34,108 nt of DNA from Alphaproteobacteria bacterium (GTDB lineage: Bacteria; Pseudomonadota; Alphaproteobacteria; Rickettsiales; Rickettsiaceae), in NCBI GenBank assembly GCA_013298405.1, contig JAAFHP010000006.1, positions 728-34,835 on the forward strand. Direction: 5' to 3'. The notes under the pieces are model-generated. The model ran no database searches. It was not told the DNA's origin and saw nothing but the letters and a program-made list of their open reading frames with translations. Each line of letters opens with the position of its first letter. The first letter of the stretch is position 1. The translations under genes and the position numbers were made by a program. Of the stretch, positions 8,951 to 18,153 are shown piece after piece.

Positions 8951-9690
8951 TATTATTTATGCAAAAATATACTCTAAGGGAACATTTTAATGAATTAAAA
9001 AAACGTTTTATTAGAGTGATTTTAGCTTTTTTGATAAGCTTTGGTATTAGCTATTATTACAGTGATGATATATATAAAATAATATTACATCCACTAATTT
9101 CAGTTGTTGATAATGCTAGTAGAAAAATAATATATACTAGTCTTGCAGAGGCTTTTTTTTCATATATTAAAATTTCCTTTTTTGCAGCATTAGTTATAGT
9201 TCTTCCATTTTTTGTGCACCAGATTTATGCTTTTATGAAGCCCGGCCTCCATAAAGGAGAGAGAAAAATGCTGGCACTTATTTTATTTTCATCGCCAGTT
9301 TTATTTTATTCTGGCTGTATTTTTATGTTTTACTTTGTTGTGCCAAGTGCTTGGTCGTTCTTTTTAAGCTATGAAAAAGTTAATATAGGGGTTCCACTGG
9401 TTTTAGAAGCAAAAATAAGTGAATACTTGGATCTAGTTGTGCACTTAAGCGTTGCCTTTGGGTTATCTTTTCAATTGCCTGTTTTTATGGCTATTCTATC
9501 TCTTATGGGAGTAGTAAGTTCCTCATGGCTGAAAGATAAAAGAAGACTGGCTATTGTAATTATTTTTATTGTTGCAGCAATATTAACTCCGCCAGATGTG
9601 CTCAGTCAGATAGCTCTTGCAATACCACTTCTTTTATTATATGAACTCTCAATTATACTCTGTAAGTTACTTGAAAAAAGGGAGCTATAA
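8947..9690 (+). CDS. tatC: Sec-independent protein translocase TatC
   Basis: LREHFNELKKRFIRV, FMKPGLHKGERK, DLVVHLSVAFGLSFQLPVFM, TPPDVLSQIALAIPLLLLYE. Confidence 0.95.
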   Translation: MILFMQKYTLREHFNELKKRFIRVILAFLISFGISYYYSDDIYKIILHPLISVVDNASRKIIYTSLAEAFFSYIKISFFAALVIVLPFFVHQIYAFMKPGLHKGERKMLALILFSSPVLFYSGCIFMFYFVVPSAWSFFLSYEKVNIGVPLVLEAKISEYLDLVVHLSVAFGLSFQLPVFMAILSLMGVVSSSWLKDKRRLAIVIIFIVAAILTPPDVLSQIALAIPLLLLYELSIILCKLLEKREL

Positions 9691-10971
9691 ATGCTAGATA
9701 TCAAATGGATCCGGGAAAATGAAAAGGAATTCAATGAATTGCTACAAAAAAGGGGCATAAAAGTTGATTCGCGTCAGTTGCTAGATCTTGATGAAGAAAA
9801 AAGGCAGCTAACTACTATCATTCAACAACTACAGCAGGCAAAAAATACTAAATCAAAAAAACTAGCAAGCCTAAAGGGTGAGAAGACAAAGGAATTTGAA
9901 GAAATAAAAAGAGATGTTGAGCACATAAATGAAAGACTTGCAGAGCTTTCATCCAAAATAGATAACGGAGATCAGTTGAAAAATATTATGGATCTTATTC
10001 CTAATTTACCCTCCAAGGATGTGCCATATGGTGTTGATGAATCTATGAATAAGCTTATCAAAGAGTATGGTGAGAAAAAAGAGATCATCAATCCAAAGGA
10101 ACATTTTGACTTAGGGGTTGCTTTGGGCATGATGGATTTTGAACAAACGGCAAAAATTTCTGGCAGCAGATTTGTAACTTTAAAGGGGAGTCTTGCAAGA
10201 TTAGCTAGAGCGCTTACTAATTTCATGATTGATATTCATACTCAAGATTTTCAATTTGAAGAAGTTGCTCCACCAGCACTAGTAAGACCAGATTCAATGT
10301 ATAATACAGGGCAATTACCAAAACTTGCCGATGATTCTTATGTTGTTGAAGATGGGAAATACAGATTAATACCAACAGGAGAAGTTCCTTTAACTAATTT
10401 AGTATCAGATACAATATTAAAAAGAGATGAGTTACCACTAAGGTATGTAGCTTACACAGAGTGTTTTAGATCAGAAGCAGGAAGCGCTGGCAAGGATACT
10501 AGAGGCATGATAAGAAATCACCAATTTGGTAAAGTAGAGTTAGTAACAATAACAACACCAGAAGAATCAGAGCTGGAACATCAGAAAATGCTTACTGCTG
10601 CTGAAGAAATATTAATAAGGTTAGAACTACCTTATAGAGTAATGCTTCTTTGTTCAGGAGATATGGGTTTTTGTGCTCAGAAAACTTATGATTTAGAAGT
10701 ATGGTTGCCTGGGCAAAATAAATATAGAGAAATTTCTAGTATTTCTAACTGCGGGGAATTTCAGGCAAGAAGGATGAAAGCAAGATATAAAGAGTTTGGA
10801 GCAACAAATACGACTTTTGTTCATACTTTAAATGGTTCAGGTTTAGCTGTTGGTAGAACGCTAGTTGCGGTTATAGAAAATTACCAGAATAGCGATGGTT
10901 CAATTACTATACCTGAAGCTCTAAGACCATACATGGGTGATGAATCTATAATAAATAAATTTGTATATTAA
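9691..10971 (+). CDS. serS: Seryl-tRNA synthetase
   Basis: [14 protein letters not shown] coiled-coil arm; class II motifs [28 protein letters not shown] and [18 protein letters not shown]. Confidence 0.97.
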   Translation: MLDIKWIRENEKEFNELLQKRGIKVDSRQLLDLDEEKRQLTTIIQQLQQAKNTKSKKLASLKGEKTKEFEEIKRDVEHINERLAELSSKIDNGDQLKNIMDLIPNLPSKDVPYGVDESMNKLIKEYGEKKEIINPKEHFDLGVALGMMDFEQTAKISGSRFVTLKGSLARLARALTNFMIDIHTQDFQFEEVAPPALVRPDSMYNTGQLPKLADDSYVVEDGKYRLIPTGEVPLTNLVSDTILKRDELPLRYVAYTECFRSEAGSAGKDTRGMIRNHQFGKVELVTITTPEESELEHQKMLTAAEEILIRLELPYRVMLLCSGDMGFCAQKTYDLEVWLPGQNKYREISSISNCGEFQARRMKARYKEFGATNTTFVHTLNGSGLAVGRTLVAVIENYQNSDGSITIPEALRPYMGDESIINKFVY

Positions 10972-10975
10972 CTAA

Positions 10976-11224
10976 GTGAACCAATATATTCCTGATATAA
11001 TAGGCATGATAGGGGTAATTTGCGTTGTTCTATCATTTTTCTTGTTGCAAGTAGAAAAAGTTAGATATGACTCATGGGGATACTTACTGCTTAATCTGTT
11101 TGGTGCACTGATGCTACTTTATTCATTAATATATAACTGGAATTTGGCATCAGTTATAATAGAAGTAATGTGGTTAACGATAACTACATATGGCATCATA
11201 AAATACAAAATGCTTAAGCAGTAG
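10976..11224 (+). CDS. Small membrane protein, CBU_0592-like family (GTG start)
   Basis: 82-aa protein with three hydrophobic segments; DIIGMIGVICVVLSFFLLQ...YLLLNLFGALMLLYSL pattern. Confidence 0.7.
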   Translation: MNQYIPDIIGMIGVICVVLSFFLLQVEKVRYDSWGYLLLNLFGALMLLYSLIYNWNLASVIIEVMWLTITTYGIIKYKMLKQ

Positions 11225-11368
11225 TTAAAAATAACAATAAAAGCGAGCATAAATTGTAACTGAAAATCTACTTATAATATTCATTGGTTAAGAGACATCC
11301 TAACTTATCTATACTTTGTTTATAAAATGGGTCTAAAATGCTCTAAGACAGAATCGATAAGGTATCTA

Positions 11369-12955
11369 ATGCATAGAGTAATTATATTTCTTTTTTTCAT
11401 AGTTTTTACACAGATAACTTTGGCAGCAGAGGAAAAAAAGGCTGAAACAGCAATACAATGTGTTGATTCGGTGAACAAAGATCAGCTAATCGGTGGCTGG
11501 TATTTATGGGAGCCATATCAATATAATAGAATTACAGCGGGTGGTTATAGTCTCACTGGGATGGATATACAATTGGTTAGGAGTATTGCTAAAAAAGTTG
11601 GTATTGAGATCAAATATGAGCAAGTTGATTGGGCTCAGCACCAGAAAGATCTTAAAAATGGAACAAGAGATATTGCAGCAGGGGCAACATATACTAGTGC
11701 TAGAGCAGAGTATGTTTATTTCTCTGTTCCTTACAGGTATGAGGAAAATTCACTTTTCACACTCAATGACAGTAATAAGAATCTTGATTTTAAAACTGTT
11801 TCAGAGTTTTTGGCCCAAGTAAGGCTACAAAATTACATACTTGGTGTAACTGAAGGCTTTATATATGCTGATCCTCAAATTAATGTATTTATTAATGATC
11901 CTTCTAATCAGGATATTGTAAGAAAATATGCTAATGACGTGGAGGAATTAAATGCGCTTATGAAAGCTGAAATAGATGGGTTTATTTCGGATAGAATTGT
12001 AGGGGCAGCAGCAATACTAAGTAATAAGGCAAGTAAAGTACAGGAAGTACAACTAAATATTAAGACACCAATTCATTTAATGTTTAGTAAAAAATCTGTA
12101 CCTTTAGAATTGGTCGATAGATTCAACCGTGAAATCAAAGTTTTTAGTAACACCGAGGAATATAAAAATATTGCAAAAACTTATCTATATCCTGTCCTAT
12201 TATTACAAACTATAGATTCAAAATGGTATTACTTCATAGGAGTTATAGGGACGTTTGCTTATGCTATTTCGGGGATTGCTCTGTCAGCTAAGGATAATGC
12301 TACTTTGTTTGGAACATTTATTTTTGCAATGCTTCCTTCAGTTGGAGGCGGGATAATGAGAGATATTTTAATTAATAGGGATGAAGTTGGAATATTTTTA
12401 ACACCCTCCTACATGTATTATATTATTATTGCTGTCCTGGTCGGTTTTTCGGCTATCAGACTTCTTGAGTATTATAATAAAAATGCCAATGAATATGATC
12501 AGGTGACAAAGTTCTGGGATAATATATTTATAATTGGAGACGCACTTGGTCAGGCAGCGTTTATTGTCACAGGGGTGTGTATTGCAATAATGGCAAGAAT
12601 AGAGCCCATAGAATTATGGGGGCCATTTTTTGCATTTCTAACTGCTAATGGAGGAAGTATCTTAAGAGATTTGATACGTAGCAAAGGTAATATATCTTGT
12701 TTCGATGGAACTATAAACGCAGAGACGTCCGTAGTTTGGGGACTGATATTTAGCGTATATCTTGATGTTAACTCGCATAATCCAGATCCAAATTCGATTA
12801 GGAACGTTGTGATTATAGTAGCAGTAGGTGCTTTTTGCACTAGGTTAGTGGCATATTATATGAAGATACCTAATCTTAAATTCAGAAGCGAGACATCAGA
12901 TATAGCGCAGTTAGAGCCAACTCAGCAGCAAATTAATGAGGAAACAAAACAATAG
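11369..12955 (+). CDS. Periplasmic solute-binding domain (SBP_bac_3) fused to TRIC/UPF0126 (glycine/cation) channel domain
   Basis: Signal peptide MHRVIIFLFFIVFTQITLAAEE; SBP-like SLTGMDIQLVRSIAKKVGIEIKYEQVDWAQ...DIAAGATYTSARAEYVYFSVPY; then two UPF0126 repeats (GTFAYAISGIALSAKD...GGGIMRDIL; DALGQAAFIVTGV...GGSILRDLI). ORF track start is 11327. Confidence 0.85.
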   Translation: MHRVIIFLFFIVFTQITLAAEEKKAETAIQCVDSVNKDQLIGGWYLWEPYQYNRITAGGYSLTGMDIQLVRSIAKKVGIEIKYEQVDWAQHQKDLKNGTRDIAAGATYTSARAEYVYFSVPYRYEENSLFTLNDSNKNLDFKTVSEFLAQVRLQNYILGVTEGFIYADPQINVFINDPSNQDIVRKYANDVEELNALMKAEIDGFISDRIVGAAAILSNKASKVQEVQLNIKTPIHLMFSKKSVPLELVDRFNREIKVFSNTEEYKNIAKTYLYPVLLLQTIDSKWYYFIGVIGTFAYAISGIALSAKDNATLFGTFIFAMLPSVGGGIMRDILINRDEVGIFLTPSYMYYIIIAVLVGFSAIRLLEYYNKNANEYDQVTKFWDNIFIIGDALGQAAFIVTGVCIAIMARIEPIELWGPFFAFLTANGGSILRDLIRSKGNISCFDGTINAETSVVWGLIFSVYLDVNSHNPDPNSIRNVVIIVAVGAFCTRLVAYYMKIPNLKFRSETSDIAQLEPTQQQINEETKQ

Positions 12956-13058
12956 ATTGGTGAGTATTTAGTAATAAATCACATTAGATTTGATACAATA
13001 TTATATTATGACACGTAATCTCTAAGTCTACTAAGGTCATCAACTATGTTTTTTAAGA

Positions 13059-13316
13059 AAGACTCAAGTCTTCCTGCACTTGAGCAGGGTCTATTACTTA
13101 AAACACCTACAACCCTCAATGCTTTATTGGATCCCGGGTCAAGCTCGGGAAGACTATTAATGCGCCAGGAAAGATTAGTCGTACTGTTTGTACTATTTCT
13201 TCTTAGTCAATCCCAAATCAAGTTTGGGGTGACCCCTGTCCCTAGTCAAACTAGATCTGGGATCTAAAGGGCCTTGTGTGATTGCTTGAAGGTGGATCCT
13301 GAATTTAATTCAGGAT
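13059..13316. repeat. Cluster of about six short palindromic (REP/RPE-like) elements
   Basis: AAGACT-CA-AGTCTT 13059-13072; CCTGC-ACTTGA-GCAGG from 13073; TCCCGGGTCAAGCTCGGGA 13132-13150; CCCAAATCAAGTTTGGG 13212-13228; CTAGT-CAA-ACTAG 13242-13254; ATCCTGAATT-T-AATTCAGGAT 13296-13316. Confidence 0.75.
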
Positions 13317-16300
13317 GACCCAGAGCTGTTACGCTGCAATTTTATACTGCTAATAGTATTTACAACTTTCTGAGTCTTAGGGTTGTTTGCACCGTAATTT
13401 TTTGTATGAGTGCCTAAGGATTTATTTAACATGTTCCGAGCCTTGTCCAAGTGGCCTTGTTTTATATATAGTCTACCTAGATGATAATATATCCAACCAA
13501 TGGCCATATTGTCTTTATCAACTAGTTTAGTGTACATTTCAAGACTTTTATTTAAAGCATACTCTGCTCTTTCTAAGTTATTCAAGTCAATATAGGTAGC
13601 TCCAATATGACCTAATGTCCATGCGTTTTCCAGGCAGTTTTTAGGAGTGTTCTGTTCATATATTTTTGCAGCTATTTCAAGTAATTTTATGGCTTGATCA
13701 CTGTTTCCCAAATTGCGACAGACACAAGCAAGATTCACAGACAGCCATGCAGTTTTAGTATGTTTATCACCATAGAATGCTGTATAATACTTTAAAGCTT
13801 CTTCCAAAAGAGTTTTGGCTTCTTTATACTTTCCAAGGTCTTTATATACAATAGCTAAATATGCAGATGCTCTAGCAGTTTCGATATGCTCTTTGGTATA
13901 ATGATCCTTATATATATCAAAACCATTTTGTAAAAGTTTGATAGATTTATCATATTCTCCATAATGCCGATATACACTGCCTAAATATACATATATCCAA
14001 GCTGTTTCTGGGTGCCAATCTCCATAATATTTTTTGTATATAATGATAGCCTTTTCAAACATATCTTTTGATTTCTGGTAACTTCCTATGTTTCTATGAA
14101 CAGCAGCAAGTCTTGCAATGGTTTTAGCTGTTCTGATATGATTTTCACCGTAATATTTTTCATAAGCAGTCAGGCTTTGTTCTAGTAGAACTTTTGCTTT
14201 GGCATAATTTGATAAGTGAAAATAACAAATACCAAGGTTGTAGCGTAAATTTTCTCTATCTAGTTCAGAAAATAAATTATCCTTACTAATTATCGTTTCA
14301 ATGTGTAGAGTTAAAAGTTGAATCTTGCCTAAATTATCATTTTCAATTTGGTTATGTATATAGTCTTCAATTGTCGTGGAGATATTATGTAAATATTGTT
14401 GATCATCTGAGTGTTTAAGTAGTGGTATAAAATACGTTCTAATAGCAGACTGAGTATTTCTATGGATAGAAAAAGTTGATTCTGAATGTTCATTAGTTTC
14501 TTGAGTGATTAATGAAAATTTCTTTAGCTCTCTCAGGAAACTATCAACTATAACTTCATCTTTAAACAAAGATAGCAACTCTTTAGGGATATTTTGTGAA
14601 TTAGAAATACTGATAATAAATAATAGATCTTTAAAATCTGGAGATATTTTAATTAGATGGTCAAGGGATAATGTGATAATGTCGTACCTTGTTTTAGTAT
14701 ATTCTCCAACATCTTGTAGTATATTTTTTTGAGCAAATATAAAACTAGGATTTGGTGTTTGTGTGTATTGCAAATATTTTTCACAGCTAATTTTAGTTTC
14801 TTTTATGTAATGAGCAGCTATTGAGATATCAAGAGGAAACGATGGGATGTTCTTTAAGCAACTTTCATAATCCTTTTTTTGATTCTCAGATAGTTGATTA
14901 TTACCTGATATAATTTTTGCAAATAACCTCAATTTCTCTACGCTACTGAGGTCATTTACATAAATAACATTCTTGTCTGAAATGTAATCACTGTGAGTTA
15001 TATTAGCATTGCTAGTAGTAATAATTACTTTTCCATTTCCCCAAATATTTTCATCGTGAGGGAAGTATTTTATTACTTCTTGGAAATTTCTAACATTGTC
15101 ATATATTAATAGCCAGCCATTGTATTTTCTGATTGATTTGCTTAAAAAAAGCCATAATCTTCTTTCTTTTTCTGACACGTCACGTATCGTTTTGATTTGC
15201 TCTAGCTCATCTTGGTCTTTTGAGTTTTTAGCTGCTTCCTGTGCCAATTGCTGCATAGAAGAAATAATTGTTTCTTTGTTTTCAGCATTTATTTCCCATA
15301 TCAACGATGCATCAGAGTTTCTAGCATATTGTCTGGCAATAGTAGTTTTTCCTGAACCTCCTATGCCAACTAGTGCTACCGATTGTATACCAGTATTTTT
15401 TGATAGTTTTTTTTCTAATTCTTGTTCTATACTTGTTCTCTCAAGAAGCTTGTTATCTTGAGGAACTAGTAGATCATTATTTATAATAGAATTACTGATA
15501 TTAATTTTAAATAATTTTGAGTAATTTTTGAAAATCAAAGTGCCAATAGACAAAAAAACAGAAGTGATGATGAATAGTAATATATAATTTTTGCTTACAG
15601 AATTCTCTAGTTCAGAGTTACTTTGTTTATCCTGGTTAGCACCAAGATTCCAGGACATATTTATGCTGCTAAACTCTTTTTTTGCGCTAGAGATTACTTC
15701 CACAAGTTTTGGATTAGAAATAAATTGCTTCAGTAAATCAAATAGGGAATCGTAATAATTAACGTTTTCGGAGAAATCTAGGTAATTTTGATCATCATCT
15801 TTATGAATATTGATTTTGTTGTTTAGTAAAAGGAATATATATTTTTTTTGTTCAAAATCTATTCTCAAATTTTCATTTAGTACTACAACTGTGGGTATGC
15901 TAGTTTCTTCATTGTTAGTATATAATGCTATATTTGCTATCTTTAAATCCGCTTCAATTTGTTGCAATTTCTCCTTTTCTTCACTTTCTAAATGTTGGTG
16001 ATATAAGTGATAATATGAACCATTGTTATTCAAGGTGCTTGCTATATGATTAAGATACTTATCAATGCAATTTCTAACTAATAGATGAAAATAATATTCA
16101 CGAATGATTGTTGATTTACTAGTTTGCTCAATAAAATCAATGATGCCTTCGCGAGAGTTAGTGCCAATTTTCAATATAATATTATGAACATGTGCACTAA
16201 CAGTTCTCGGAGAAATTTTAAGTAAATTAGCGATTTTCTTTTCGCCTCTATTGTGAATGATGCAAGCAATAACGTCTATTTCCCTTTGGGTGAAAGATAT

Positions 16301-16357
16301 ATTATTTATATCATTTAAATACCCCTTATATATGAGTAACTTCCTGTTGTAATTCAT
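13310..16357 (-). CDS. LuxR-type HTH / single hydrophobic segment / NB-ARC (STAND NTPase) / TPR protein
   Basis: HTH: FTQREIDVIACIIHNRGEKKIANLLKISPRTVSAHVHNIILKIGTNSREGIIDF (res ~20-75); hydrophobic YILLFIITSVFLSIGTLIF (res ~258-276); Walker A GIGGSGKTT (res 331-339), Walker B-like GWLLIYDNV, KVIITTSNA; about seven ~42-aa kinesin-light-chain-like TPRs. Confidence 0.88.
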   Translation of the reverse strand: MNYNRKLLIYKGYLNDINNISFTQREIDVIACIIHNRGEKKIANLLKISPRTVSAHVHNIILKIGTNSREGIIDFIEQTSKSTIIREYYFHLLVRNCIDKYLNHIASTLNNNGSYYHLYHQHLESEEKEKLQQIEADLKIANIALYTNNEETSIPTVVVLNENLRIDFEQKKYIFLLLNNKINIHKDDDQNYLDFSENVNYYDSLFDLLKQFISNPKLVEVISSAKKEFSSINMSWNLGANQDKQSNSELENSVSKNYILLFIITSVFLSIGTLIFKNYSKLFKINISNSIINNDLLVPQDNKLLERTSIEQELEKKLSKNTGIQSVALVGIGGSGKTTIARQYARNSDASLIWEINAENKETIISSMQQLAQEAAKNSKDQDELEQIKTIRDVSEKERRLWLFLSKSIRKYNGWLLIYDNVRNFQEVIKYFPHDENIWGNGKVIITTSNANITHSDYISDKNVIYVNDLSSVEKLRLFAKIISGNNQLSENQKKDYESCLKNIPSFPLDISIAAHYIKETKISCEKYLQYTQTPNPSFIFAQKNILQDVGEYTKTRYDIITLSLDHLIKISPDFKDLLFIISISNSQNIPKELLSLFKDEVIVDSFLRELKKFSLITQETNEHSESTFSIHRNTQSAIRTYFIPLLKHSDDQQYLHNISTTIEDYIHNQIENDNLGKIQLLTLHIETIISKDNLFSELDRENLRYNLGICYFHLSNYAKAKVLLEQSLTAYEKYYGENHIRTAKTIARLAAVHRNIGSYQKSKDMFEKAIIIYKKYYGDWHPETAWIYVYLGSVYRHYGEYDKSIKLLQNGFDIYKDHYTKEHIETARASAYLAIVYKDLGKYKEAKTLLEEALKYYTAFYGDKHTKTAWLSVNLACVCRNLGNSDQAIKLLEIAAKIYEQNTPKNCLENAWTLGHIGATYIDLNNLERAEYALNKSLEMYTKLVDKDNMAIGWIYYHLGRLYIKQGHLDKARNMLNKSLGTHTKNYGANNPKTQKVVNTISSIKLQRNSSGSS

Positions 16358-16697
16358 CCCTTATTGTTAACCTAAGGTTGGTGAAAATTTAGTTTATCAA
16401 ATATAAAAAATATTAGAACTACTTTAGGTTAGTATGCTGATAAAATTTTGAGAAACTGATGTAAATTAAACCCTAGATTTAATTGTGGTAATAAATTAAT
16501 CTGGTACCAGGAATGCTAATAGTCAATTTAGAGGTTTGATATAGGTATTTTATACCTAGTGATGTGTTTAGTATAATTTTGACAATAGATACATGGATAA
16601 TATTGATGCAAGATTTAGTCTCAAGACTACGCTATAAGTAATATTTATTTGGTGTGATTTTGAAAATTAGAGCAAAATAATTTATAAGGTTACTTTT
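16358..16697. promoter_or_regulatory. Divergent intergenic region with several dyad-symmetric sites
   Basis: AACCTAAGGTT 16369-16379; ACTTTAGGTTAG 16421-16432 (inverted near-copy of TTAACCTAAGGT); CTGGTACCAG 16501-16510 perfect palindrome; TAGGTAT-TTT-ATACCTA 16542-16558. Confidence 0.5.
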
Positions 16698-17039
16698 ATG
16701 ACAACAAGATTGATGATTGCAGCGGCAAATAATAATTTTAATGACGTTATACAATACCTAAGGCAAGGAGATAATATCAATATGCGGGAAGGGCTGTTTG
16801 GTCAAACTGCGTTGATATGTGCACTCAAGTCCAATCACATACAGATGGCGAAATTACTGGTTGCTTACGGTGCTAATCCAAATATTAGAGATGGTAATGG
16901 GTTTAATGCCTTTGATATACTAGATGGCACATATGATCAATTCCTAAATGAGCAATTTCTTCGGCAACAAGAAGAAGAGTCAAAATCAATCGGAACTAGT
17001 GATGATTACTTAAACGGTGATTTGGGGTGGGGGTGGTGA
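16698..17039 (+). CDS. Small ankyrin-repeat protein
   Basis: TRLMIAAANNNFNDVIQYLRQGDNINMREGLFGQTALICALKSNHIQMAKLLVAYGANPNIRDGNGFNAFDI: ankyrin repeat consensus. Confidence 0.85.
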   Translation: MTTRLMIAAANNNFNDVIQYLRQGDNINMREGLFGQTALICALKSNHIQMAKLLVAYGANPNIRDGNGFNAFDILDGTYDQFLNEQFLRQQEEESKSIGTSDDYLNGDLGWGW

Positions 17040-17134
17040 GATTAATTATGTTTTTATGGTAGAGCTGAAAAGGAATTTTACTATCATACGCTAATGTATT
17101 AGAATGCGATTTTACTAAATTCGATATCTAATAA

Positions 17135-18145
17135 ATGGATAATCATAGCAAGTTTTATATCAAAGAGTTAGACGGTGTGAGATTTTTGGCCTTTGCACTG
17201 GTGTTTATTCACCATAATCAGCTATTTGATAATAGTGTGTATAGGTTTATTGCTGAAAGAGGATGGATTGGAGTTGATCTATTTTTTGTATTAAGTTCTT
17301 ATTTATTAACTAGGATATTATTTATAGAATATAAGCAAACAGGAAAATTAAATATAAAAAATTACTACCTTAGAAGAATTCTAAGAATCTGGCCCATTTA
17401 TTTTTTATACGTATTTATTATATCAGATTTACCAGACAAGTATTTTACGCTTTTTGCATCAAATGTGTACGCAAGTGTATACAGAGTTAGTGTAGGCCAT
17501 GTATGGACAATATCGTATGAAGAACAGATATACTCATTATTGCCTTTTGTAGTAATTTATTTAATAAGAAATGAAGCAAGGTTTATACCTGCCTTCGTAA
17601 TTATACTACTTTCTTCTATAAAATACTTATTTATATATTATAAATTAGATCATAATGCGATTTACACACTGCCTATTACCCATTTTGAATCGATAATTTT
17701 AGGCACGTTAATGGGTTTAGGTTATTTTGATAAATTACTTAATAATATCAAAATTAATATATTACTAGTATTTTCAGTATTATTTTTTTGTACTGTAGGA
17801 ACATTATTTATAATTACACCTATGCTTCACTATACATATTTGGCGGCGGCTATATTTTCAGTAATTTTTGTATATAGTGCAAATAAGAACTTCTATCTTT
17901 CAATGATTTTAGGTAGTAAAATTATGAGGTATTTGGGTAGGATCTCTTATGGTTTATATCTATACCATGTGGATGTATGTAAATTTTGTGATAAGGCCTT
18001 GCTAAAGCTTGGAATGGAACAGAATGGCATTCTATTTTTATCTTCTATATGCCTTACGATTTTGGTATCATCAATTTCATACAGATATCTAGAAAAACCA
18101 ATATTAGGCATCAAAGATAAGTATTTCACTACTATAAAAATATAG
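17135..18145 (+). CDS. Acyltransferase family 3 (OafA/YrhL-like) membrane protein
   Basis: IKELDGVRFLAFALVFIHHNQLF; GWIGVDLFFVLSSYLLTRILF; RRILRIWPIYFLYV; VGHVWTISYEEQIYSLLP. Confidence 0.92.
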   Translation: MDNHSKFYIKELDGVRFLAFALVFIHHNQLFDNSVYRFIAERGWIGVDLFFVLSSYLLTRILFIEYKQTGKLNIKNYYLRRILRIWPIYFLYVFIISDLPDKYFTLFASNVYASVYRVSVGHVWTISYEEQIYSLLPFVVIYLIRNEARFIPAFVIILLSSIKYLFIYYKLDHNAIYTLPITHFESIILGTLMGLGYFDKLLNNIKINILLVFSVLFFCTVGTLFIITPMLHYTYLAAAIFSVIFVYSANKNFYLSMILGSKIMRYLGRISYGLYLYHVDVCKFCDKALLKLGMEQNGILFLSSICLTILVSSISYRYLEKPILGIKDKYFTTIKI

Positions 18146-18153
18146 GATCTATT

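Noticed and set aside
11225-11368. Possible tRNA or small RNA between the CBU_0592-like gene and the SBP-TRIC gene
   Set aside because: No cloverleaf, TPsiC-like box or strong hairpin with a T-tract found by eye; nothing supportable.
11493-11822. 109-aa alternate-frame ORF inside the SBP-TRIC gene
   Set aside because: Overlaps a clearly coding frame with signal peptide and domain motifs; no independent evidence.
13046-13267. 73-aa plus-strand ORF
   Set aside because: It runs through the palindromic repeat cluster, has no recognisable domain, and its sequence derives from the repeats; very likely non-coding.
13059-13316. CRISPR array interpretation of the repeat cluster
   Set aside because: Units are palindromic with varying arm sequences and irregular spacing, not identical direct repeats with uniform spacers; no cas genes nearby.
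15096-15461. 121-aa plus-strand ORF antisense to the STAND gene
   Set aside because: It lies fully inside a well-supported CDS on the other strand, low complexity Ser-rich; treated as a chance antisense ORF. Same reasoning for 14505-14732 and 15810-16001.
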